This document shows positions 57,761 through 64,000 of a stretch of DNA of 64,000 nucleotides, piece by piece. Within the stretch, counting starts at the first letter, position 1, and the number at the start of each line of letters is the position of its first letter. The DNA is from Candidatus Scalindua japonica (lineage in GTDB: Bacteria > Planctomycetota > Brocadiia > Brocadiales > Scalinduaceae): positions 62,001 to 126,000 of the forward strand of contig NZ_BAOS01000005.1 of the NCBI RefSeq assembly GCF_002443295.1, in the 5' to 3' direction. The notes beneath the pieces are model-generated. The model ran no database searches, was not told the origin of the DNA, and saw only the letters and a program-made list of their open reading frames with translations. Made by a program: the position numbers and the translations under genes.

Positions 57761-58891
57761 ATGGGTTTAAGAATACAAAATAATATATCAGCTTTTAACT
57801 CACACAGAAATCTTAAAATTGCAGATGCCGGATTATCAAAATCGCTTGAGAAACTCTCTTCAGGTTTCAGGATTAATAAGGCATCTGATGACGCAGCAGG
57901 TCTTGCTGTATCTATGCGATTCAGATCACAGATTAAGAGTTTGCAGCAGGCAAGTAGAAATGCTACAGAAGCGAATTCAATGTTGCAGATTGCAGAAGGT
58001 GCTGCGGACCAGATAACGAATATCCTGCAGAGGATGAAGGAACTTGCTACACAAGCTGCATCTACTAACACAGGTGCTACTGACCGAAATAACATCAGCG
58101 CTGAAGTTAACAACCTTGAATCAGAAATAAGCCGAATTGCCAATTCTACAAAATATTCCGGTACATCTTTAATTGACGGTAATTTTGGATCCCTTGGTGT
58201 CAGTTCTGCAGGTAGTTTGGTCTCACAATTCGGTATAACAGCCGTTGATGTTTCTGGTGCTGCTACCGCTACAGAATATGGTATAACAGTGAGTACTGCC
58301 GGAAACAACAGTATGACAATTACAGATGGCACTACTACAGAGACGGTTTCTATCACTACAGCGTCTACAGGTCTTGATACACAGACACTGGATTTTTCAA
58401 ATCTGGGCATCAAGGTTGATGTTAATGCAGTATTCTCTAACGATACGTTGAACACAATGGATGCCGCTGCCAGCACCATGGTAACCAGCGCTACTACTAC
58501 TTCATCTTTCCAGGTTGGTTATGAGAACAACAGTAATAACAGTATCAGTTTCTCTTTGGCAGATCTGACCACAGCTGGATTAACTGCAGGTGTTGATGTA
58601 AGTTCTTTGTCTGGTGCACAAACCGCATTGACAACGATAGATACTGCTATGGATACTCTGGCTGACGCTCGCGCGACAATTGGTAAAACACAAAACCAGT
58701 TTGGTTATGCAACAGCTAACCTATCCAGTACGATTGAGAATTTGAGCGCTGCCGAATCCGTTATTCGTGATGCGGATATGGCCCTTGAAACAGTAGCGTT
58801 CACGAAGAACCAGATTCTGATGCAAGCAGGTACTTCAATGCTTGCCCAGTCTAACCAGTCACCTCAAGTAGTTTTAAGTCTGCTCGGATAA
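57761..58891 (+). CDS. fliC: Flagellin
   Basis: This 376-aa protein builds the flagellar filament. The N-terminal D0/D1 region begins GLRIQNNISAFNSHRNLKIA and carries SKSLEKLSSGFRINKASDDA. The C-terminus has VIRDADMALETVAFTKNQIL, ending in QVVLSLLG. The middle (about 145-290) is variable and very rich in Ser/Thr, plausible glycosylation acceptors. AAGGAGG precedes the ATG. A strong terminator lies 40 bp downstream. It lacks any cysteine, as usual for flagellins. It may be substrate for the transferases encoded upstream; this is inferred. Confidence 0.95.
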   Translation: MGLRIQNNISAFNSHRNLKIADAGLSKSLEKLSSGFRINKASDDAAGLAVSMRFRSQIKSLQQASRNATEANSMLQIAEGAADQITNILQRMKELATQAASTNTGATDRNNISAEVNNLESEISRIANSTKYSGTSLIDGNFGSLGVSSAGSLVSQFGITAVDVSGAATATEYGITVSTAGNNSMTITDGTTTETVSITTASTGLDTQTLDFSNLGIKVDVNAVFSNDTLNTMDAAASTMVTSATTTSSFQVGYENNSNNSISFSLADLTTAGLTAGVDVSSLSGAQTALTTIDTAMDTLADARATIGKTQNQFGYATANLSSTIENLSAAESVIRDADMALETVAFTKNQILMQAGTSMLAQSNQSPQVVLSLLG

Positions 58892-58930
58892 ACATAAGCA
58901 GGCAATATTCATCAAAACTAATGTATTATG

Positions 58931-58960
58931 AGGGAGAGTGGTTATTACCACTCTCCCTTT
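58931..58960 (+). terminator. Rho-independent terminator after flagellin
   Basis: AGGGAGAGTGGT (58931-58942) pairs with ACCACTCTCCCT (58947-58958) around TATT: a 12-bp perfect stem followed by TTT. It ends the flagellin transcript before the next flagellar genes. Confidence 0.9.
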
Positions 58961-59146
58961 ATCAATTACCGATAGCAGAATTCATATTACAAAGTAATGA
59001 GATGTGAGTCCTGCATTGAAGAGCGGAAAATTCCGGTCATAGTGCTAAAAAATTACCCAACATAATTGAAGAAATATAAACCATTAATATCATAAGTTGT
59101 TATTGCAATAGGCGACTATAACAAAAAACTGATTGCAGTCTTATAT

Positions 59147-59160
59147 GGAATACAAATTGC
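59147..59160 (+). promoter_or_regulatory. Candidate sigma-54 promoter before the first small paralogue
   Basis: TGGAAT-N5-TTGC has GG (59147-59148) and GC (59159-59160) ten bases apart. The -12 part is good and the -24 part weak. Start predicted near 59172, 27 bases before the ATG at 59199. The region 58961-59146 shows nothing else that I can name. Confidence 0.45.
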
Positions 59161-59198
59161 GTTTTACTTTACATTGATTCTAGAAAGGACATAAAACA

Positions 59199-59438
59199 AT
59201 GGAAAATAATCTTGATAAAAGAAACTTTCTTAACTGGTACTGCTGGTATGCTACCCAGGAAGAGATAGAAAAAGCAAAACAGAACAACAGTGGGACTATA
59301 AACAGGCTAATGAATGAGTATTCGTATGAAATTGAAAAGATTAAAACAGTAAAACGTTTTCATAGTAGCCTGAAATTACCTAAAGGAATATTGCCGGAGG
59401 TTATTCCTCTTGGTTATAATTCAAATTTTGCAATCTAA
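59199..59438 (+). CDS. Small flagellar-locus protein with NWYCWYAT motif, copy 1
   Basis: This 79-aa protein is unrecognised. The core is KRNFLNWYCWYATQEEIEKA, then INRLMNEYSYEIEKIK; the C-terminus is basic and Lys-rich. A second protein of the window (62830-63039) shares this core, so it is a small family of unknown function. No signal or membrane segment is visible. AGAAAGGA lies upstream of the ATG and it precedes fliD by 19 bp. Its place suggests a role in filament assembly or its regulation. Confidence 0.75.
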   Translation: MENNLDKRNFLNWYCWYATQEEIEKAKQNNSGTINRLMNEYSYEIEKIKTVKRFHSSLKLPKGILPEVIPLGYNSNFAI

Positions 59439-59457
59439 AATCAATTAAGGAGGCGAA

Positions 59458-62400
59458 ATGCCAGGTACGAGTGCAATAGGAGGTCTGGTTTCTGGTCTTG
59501 ATACTGCAACCCTCATAGAACAGCTTATTGGTGTCAGTAGAAAACGTGTAGATATTGTTGTTAATAATCAAACGTTACAAAGCGATAAGTTGACAGCGTT
59601 TAAATCGCTCAATACTCAGCTTTCAACCTTCCAGGCAAAGGCAAAGGCTCTTACAGAAGACGACATTTTTGATGTTTTTAAGACCTCAACGTCTACAAAC
59701 TCAACAAACTTTTCATCCGATGAACTCGTTTCAATTTCAACAACATCAGACGCGAGTCCAGGCACACATACAATATCATTTACGTCCAGCTCACAGTTGG
59801 CACAGGCAAGACAGATGTCATCAATGAGTTTTACCAGCTCATCAACAGCACTGGGCCTTACCGGTGAGTTTGTCATTAACGGCAATGCTATAAGTATATC
59901 CACAACAGACTCTCTTTCTGACGTTATATCATCAATAAATACAGCAAATTCAGGCACTAATGCTACCGGTGTAACTGCGACATTAATATCTGTTTCAGAT
60001 ACTGATAACCGCATGGTCCTTACCAGCGATAATACAGGGGAAGACAAGTTTTCCATACTTGATGCGTCTTCTGATGCCGAAGATATACTGGAAGCGATGG
60101 GCCTTGCCTCAAGCACACAGTCTATCAAGAACGCTACAAGTGATGGAGCAAAGTCAGATGCATTCTCCAGCAGCAGTACCGCAGTTCAATCACTGCTTGG
60201 TTTGACAACTGCTCAAAACGGTACAGTAACTATTGGAGGAGAAAGTGTTGTTATAGACCTTTCCTCTCAATCTTTATCTACGATAGCAACTAATATTAAC
60301 ACCGCACTTACAGGGGCATCAAAAGGGACTGCCACAGTTGCCAGCACTACTACTGACGGAGTTACAACTTACCAGATTGATATTAACGGCACTACAAGTT
60401 ATACGGACACCAACAATATACTTGAAACATTAGGCATCATAAAAAGGGGTCAGAGTTCAGTCGCCGAAGAACATACCGGGTCCACAGCTAACACGAAAAC
60501 CAGTGGTGCTGGCGGAGGAGTAGTCGCCAGTGCAACAACATTTTCAGAAATTAATACCGGTAGCGACGCAAATAATGTTGCCAACAACGACACAGTTACA
60601 TTGACAGGTACAAACCATGACGGGAATGCTGTGACCGGAACATATACAATAACGGACAAGACCACTGATACAATAGATGGTCTACTGACACAGATAGAAA
60701 ATACTTTCGGCCTTGGAGCAGGCAGCGCGACAATTGATGCTTCAGGAAAGGTTATTATAACTGATGACACTACTGGTGACAGCCAGTTGAGTATTGAAAT
60801 AATTACGAATAATGAAGGCGGTGGTACCCTTGATTTTGGTACTGTTTCCGTAACTACTGAAGGTTATGATATGGAAGTAACAGCAGGCCAGGACGCAAAG
60901 ATAACAATTGACGGAATTGCTGTCTCACGGAGCAGTAATTCTATTGATGATGTCATTAGCGGTGTTACCCTTGATTTAAACCGAGTTGAGTCGGGAAGTA
61001 CGGTAAATCTGACGATCTCCAGAGATACTGACAGTATAAAATCAAGTGTAAATGACTTTGCTACCGCATACAATGATATAATTGAATTCATAAATCAGGA
61101 ATTCGCATTTAACGAAGATTCGGAAAGCGCCGGTATCCTGTCTGGTGAAAGTACTTTGAGGACAATTAAAAGTATTATTCAATCAACCATATCAGCTTCA
61201 GTACCATTACTTCCTACTGATTCCAATGCTCTCTCATTAATAGGGATAACATCGGACAAATATGGAAAGTTGTCAGTAAAAGACAGCACATTCTTAAAGA
61301 AAATTAATTCTGATTTTTATGCTGTCAAAAGGATGTTTGTCGCGGAAGGAACTACTACCAATACTGAAATTTCTTATATAAGCCACACAAAAGATACAGT
61401 TGCAGGCAACTATGCCGTGAGCATTAATACGGTTGCATCTCAGGCGTCCGAAACAGGATCTATTGTTCTTACCAATGGAATCGGGGCCGGTCTTACTGAT
61501 ACTCTGACAATTACAGATACTGCTACCAACAGGGTTGCGACAATAAGTCTTGATGGGAACGCGTCTGAGAATGGCAGCACTATTGATAATATCGTAAACG
61601 CAATAAATTCAGAACTTGATACAGAGCGGACACAAACACTTGTAGGCAGCATTGCAAATACAAAGACCACAGGCGCAGGAGGTGGAATAATAACTGCCAG
61701 TACAAAGTTTAATGAGATTAATACCGGAGGAGATGCGAATGACCTGTCTGATAATGATGTTATTTCATTTACCGGTACCAACAGGTCCGGGCTTAGTATA
61801 AGTAATTCGTATACAATCAGTGACGTCTCAACAGGTACCGTACAGGACTTTCTTTCCACGATAGAAAAAGCTTATGAAAATAGTGTATCAGCGACAATTA
61901 ATGCTTCCGGAAATATTGTGTTAACTGACATTACCGACGGTGACAGCCAAGTCTCGATTTCAATAACTGAGCCCGGTAGCCTGAATTTTGGTTCTGTAAA
62001 GACCTCCAACGAAGGCGGTGTTACCGGTAGGTACGGAATGGAGATTACAGCATCCAACGATGGCAGTGATCATCTTGTCCTTACACATGATACTTATGGG
62101 AGTGGATTTGGTTTTACCACTGTTGAGATAAATGACCTCCTGGGAACTGAGGGTACTTACAGCGGAACAGACGTTGCCGGTACAATAAATGGTGAAGCTG
62201 CTACAGGTACAGGCCAAATCCTGGTAGGCGATGCCCCATCGGATACTGAATCTTCCACGAGTATTGAAGACCTTACATTAAAAGTGACTTCCACCACTAC
62301 TGGTACAAAGGGTAATGTAAAGCTTACAATGGGAGTAGGTGAATTGATGCATAGTGATGTTGATTCAATTATTGATCAATTTGATGGGTTACTCACCATA

Positions 62401-62583
62401 AGAATGGATGGTCTGCAAGATACAATAGATGACATGCAGAATTCCATCCTGGGGATGGAAGAGCGACTGGCAATGGAAACATTGCGACTCAATGAACAAT
62501 TTGTTGCACTGGAATTAAATCTTTCAAAACTTCAATCAGTAAGCTCTTTCATGGCACAACAACTTGGTATGCTTGGCAAGTAG
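59458..62583 (+). CDS. fliD: Flagellar hook-associated protein 2 (filament cap), extra long
   Basis: FliD caps the growing filament and helps flagellin fold. This protein has 1041 aa, about twice the usual length. The N-terminus (SAIGGLVSGLDTATLIEQLI) and C-terminus (IRMDGLQDTIDDMQNSILGM, LNLSKLQSVSSFMAQQLGML) fit FliD, with the coiled-coil ends that form D0. A long Thr/Ser-rich variable middle contains an internal repeat: GSTANTKTSGAGGGVVASA and GSIANTKTTGAGGGIITAS each start a segment of about 130 residues. AAGGAGG precedes the ATG. It is read together with the small paralogue upstream. Confidence 0.92.
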   Translation: MPGTSAIGGLVSGLDTATLIEQLIGVSRKRVDIVVNNQTLQSDKLTAFKSLNTQLSTFQAKAKALTEDDIFDVFKTSTSTNSTNFSSDELVSISTTSDASPGTHTISFTSSSQLAQARQMSSMSFTSSSTALGLTGEFVINGNAISISTTDSLSDVISSINTANSGTNATGVTATLISVSDTDNRMVLTSDNTGEDKFSILDASSDAEDILEAMGLASSTQSIKNATSDGAKSDAFSSSSTAVQSLLGLTTAQNGTVTIGGESVVIDLSSQSLSTIATNINTALTGASKGTATVASTTTDGVTTYQIDINGTTSYTDTNNILETLGIIKRGQSSVAEEHTGSTANTKTSGAGGGVVASATTFSEINTGSDANNVANNDTVTLTGTNHDGNAVTGTYTITDKTTDTIDGLLTQIENTFGLGAGSATIDASGKVIITDDTTGDSQLSIEIITNNEGGGTLDFGTVSVTTEGYDMEVTAGQDAKITIDGIAVSRSSNSIDDVISGVTLDLNRVESGSTVNLTISRDTDSIKSSVNDFATAYNDIIEFINQEFAFNEDSESAGILSGESTLRTIKSIIQSTISASVPLLPTDSNALSLIGITSDKYGKLSVKDSTFLKKINSDFYAVKRMFVAEGTTTNTEISYISHTKDTVAGNYAVSINTVASQASETGSIVLTNGIGAGLTDTLTITDTATNRVATISLDGNASENGSTIDNIVNAINSELDTERTQTLVGSIANTKTTGAGGGIITASTKFNEINTGGDANDLSDNDVISFTGTNRSGLSISNSYTISDVSTGTVQDFLSTIEKAYENSVSATINASGNIVLTDITDGDSQVSISITEPGSLNFGSVKTSNEGGVTGRYGMEITASNDGSDHLVLTHDTYGSGFGFTTVEINDLLGTEGTYSGTDVAGTINGEAATGTGQILVGDAPSDTESSTSIEDLTLKVTSTTTGTKGNVKLTMGVGELMHSDVDSIIDQFDGLLTIRMDGLQDTIDDMQNSILGMEERLAMETLRLNEQFVALELNLSKLQSVSSFMAQQLGMLGK

Positions 62584-62802
62584 TTTCCGGTTAAATATCT
62601 GCAAACCATCCAGTACACCAGAGACTGAGGGCCCTGGCAAAACCCCAACCATCTTCTATAGCTTCCAGATAACCGCGGAGAAAAGAGAAAATGTGTACAG
62701 AAATACATCACTGAGAATAAGCAAAATCAGTGATACCGGAACCAACATAATATAACATTATAAATAACATAGACTTAGGAACACTTAGACTGATGGCAGT
62801 TT

Positions 62803-62816
62803 GGTACAATAATTGC
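62803..62816 (+). promoter_or_regulatory. Sigma-54 promoter before the second small paralogue
   Basis: TTGGTAC-N5-TTGCG has GG (62803-62804) and GC (62815-62816) ten bases apart, a strong match. The predicted start is near 62828, only two bases before the ATG at 62830. The preceding 62584-62800 stretch after fliD shows no gene that I can support. Confidence 0.65.
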
Positions 62817-62829
62817 GTATGATAAAATC

Positions 62830-63039
62830 ATGCAAAACAATGAACAAAGTGGTGTAATAACAGACAAAGAGATAGAAAAGAAGAATTTTCTAAGTTGGTA
62901 CTGTATGTATGCGACCAACGATGATATTGACAAAGCAAACACGATTAATAAGCCCGCTATGGACAGGCTGATTAATGAATACTCCTATGAAATCGAAAGA
63001 GTGAGTATTTCAAGAAACTTACGAGAGGAACTTTTTTAA
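62830..63039 (+). CDS. Small flagellar-locus protein with SWYCMYAT motif, copy 2
   Basis: This 69-aa protein is a paralogue of the protein at 59199: KKNFLSWYCMYATNDDIDKA aligns with the other copy, and RLINEYSYEIERV is nearly identical. The N-terminus is different and acidic. No domain is recognised. It lies between the promoter and fliS, with 20 bp to fliS. The ATG has almost no leader from the predicted start point, so translation may be leaderless. Confidence 0.72.
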   Translation: MQNNEQSGVITDKEIEKKNFLSWYCMYATNDDIDKANTINKPAMDRLINEYSYEIERVSISRNLREELF

Positions 63040-63059
63040 ATTTATAACGAGGTATTTAT

Positions 63060-63485
63060 ATGGAAACAGCACAGAACAAATCATACAGGAAATTACAGGT
63101 AGAAACGGCTAGCCCGATAGACCTGGTTATAATGTTGTATGACAGGGCAATTGTTTTGTTTGATAAAGCCAGAAAAGAGATCCTAGATAAACAATATGAA
63201 GCAAAAGGCCATACTCTGAATAAAGCTACAAGTATCATTTTTGAACTGCTATCAACATTAGATAAGGAAAAAGGTGGCGAGATAGCTACTTCATTATCAG
63301 GTTTATATAACTTCGTATTACGTGAAATAACTGATGCTAATACAAACCTGAACACAAAAGCATTAGACAACGCAAAGAAAGTCATGTCTGAATTAAGGGA
63401 ATCCTGGAATAACATAAAAGACAATAAAGAGTTAGATGTTAATACCCGTGAGCATTTCAGCAGCAGTATTGACATCTCTGGATAA
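63060..63485 (+). CDS. fliS: Flagellar export chaperone FliS
   Basis: This 141-aa helical protein binds flagellin's C-terminus and keeps it unfolded for export. The start NKSYRKLQVETASPIDLVIM and the family segment LYDRAIVLFDKARKEI are typical of FliS, as is the later STLDKEKGGEIATSLSGLYN. Its length matches the family (about 120-145 aa). GAGG lies before the ATG. It is six bases from the next gene. Confidence 0.92.
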   Translation: METAQNKSYRKLQVETASPIDLVIMLYDRAIVLFDKARKEILDKQYEAKGHTLNKATSIIFELLSTLDKEKGGEIATSLSGLYNFVLREITDANTNLNTKALDNAKKVMSELRESWNNIKDNKELDVNTREHFSSSIDISG

Positions 63486-63490
63486 AGACT

Positions 63491-63934
63491 ATGGAATACC
63501 CTGAGAAGGATAATATAAAAGATACACTTTCTTATTTACATGCTAAGAAAAAGTATTACGAAAAAATTCTTGAGCTATCAGAAATCCAGGAGGAAGTTGT
63601 ACTTTCTAAAAACATAAAAAAACTCAGCTTGATAACCATGGAGAAGGAAAATTATATTAAAGAAATTAAATCTTTAGATAGAAATAATACAAAAATAGTG
63701 AAAGAGTTAAGTACAAATAACAAAAGCCTCATATTAGATAAACGAATAAATTCTTTGGTAAATCGTTTACACACTTTAGTTATTAAAGTACGAGATTACG
63801 ACCTGAATAGCATTGCTCATATAAAATCTTCACTAGAAATTACGAAAACTAAACTTAACAAAAGAAGAACAGCACAACAATCTATGAGATATCAGCCAAT
63901 CCAACCCTCCAGGTATGTAGATATAATAAAATGA
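63491..63934 (+). CDS. Probable flagellar chaperone, FliT/FlgN-like
   Basis: This 147-aa protein is entirely helical, with an amphipathic, Lys/Glu-rich pattern (KKKYYEKILELSEIQEEVVL and LVNRLHTLVIKVRDYDLNSI). Its C-terminus (MRYQPIQPSRYVDIIK) resembles the tails of FlgN-like proteins. Position right after fliS is where FliT or FlgN proteins commonly lie. The sequence is too divergent to choose between them. Its stop overlaps the next start by ATGA. Confidence 0.65.
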   Translation: MEYPEKDNIKDTLSYLHAKKKYYEKILELSEIQEEVVLSKNIKKLSLITMEKENYIKEIKSLDRNNTKIVKELSTNNKSLILDKRINSLVNRLHTLVIKVRDYDLNSIAHIKSSLEITKTKLNKRRTAQQSMRYQPIQPSRYVDIIK

Positions 63935-64000
63935 AAATGTATGTAACTCTGGAAAACATCCTTTCTGGCCATCGAAAAATCAGGCAACAGTCTAGGCTAT
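63931..64000 (+). CDS. Partial gene at the window end
   Basis: An open frame begins with an ATG at 63931 that overlaps the stop of the preceding gene (ATGA), reading MKMYVTLENILSGHRKIRQQ and running off the window. The overlap supports a real coupled gene of the flagellar operon. The visible 23 residues do not show its family. Confidence 0.45.
   Translation, partial: MKMYVTLENILSGHRKIRQQSRL

Noticed and set aside
57754-58479. Antisense frame of 241 codons opposite flagellin
   Set aside because: It mirrors the flagellin coding sequence, which has clear motifs and a ribosome-binding site.
62564-62755. Open frame of 63 codons after fliD
   Set aside because: It starts inside the fliD end, has no family and is not conserved with any neighbour.

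Overview
The window is a low-GC (clearly AT-rich) bacterial chromosome segment with Gram-negative features: an outer-membrane phosphate porin, a lipoprotein signal, a PEP-CTERM protein and flagellar genes. The type III glutamine synthetase, the expanded TPR-glycosyltransferases and sigma-54/sigma-28 flagellar promoters would fit a planctomycete, possibly of the anammox (Scalindua/Brocadiales) lineage. That placement is an inference from style and gene content. No rRNA, tRNA or CRISPR array was seen.

Region 1 (0.2-10.7 kb): glgC, then a complete phosphate-starvation locus. A four-repeat Pho box (TTAACA-type repeats every 11 bp) precedes a small DUF2292/YezD-like protein, an OprO/OprP-type porin, pstS, pstC, pstA, pstB and phoU. 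Palindromic repeats sit between pstS and pstC and between pstB and phoU.

Region 2 (10.9-23.7 kb): mixed housekeeping and signalling genes. These are a dynamin-like GTPase, a four-PAS soluble histidine kinase, a radical SAM protein, glnN (type III glutamine synthetase), pyrE-pyrF, a single-domain response regulator behind a good sigma-54 promoter, and a pentapeptide-repeat protein.

Region 3 (23.7-35.5 kb): surface-glycan genes. They include several glycosyltransferases, a Gfo/Idh/MocA dehydrogenase, a B12-radical SAM enzyme, a formyltransferase, a DegT-type aminotransferase, a SAM methyltransferase and a PEP-CTERM matrixin-like metalloprotease. Two broken genes lie here.

Region 4 (35.9-56.9 kb): an array of very large TPR proteins fused to glycosyltransferase domains (GT41/OGT-like, GT9-like, GT2). 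One is a radical SAM-TPR-GT9 fusion, one is a double TPR-GT9 protein, and one is a TPR-GT9-GT2-TPR fusion. GT4-type genes and a beta-lactamase-like lipoprotein are interspersed. An IS5-like transposase remnant closes the region.

Region 5 (57.5-64 kb): a flagellar filament cluster with a sigma-28 promoter, flagellin, a strong terminator, an unusually long fliD (1041 aa), fliS and a FliT/FlgN-like chaperone. Two paralogous small proteins flank fliD, each behind a sigma-54-type promoter.

Regions 3-5 share a promoter style. Three sites of the form TTTGGCATG-N2-TTTRGC precede the sugar-modifying genes, the OGT-like gene and the GT4 pair. Together with the adjacent flagellin this suggests a large flagellin or surface-protein glycosylation system co-regulated with the flagellum. 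This is the most interesting candidate system in the window; it is inferred from neighbourhood and promoters, not shown directly.
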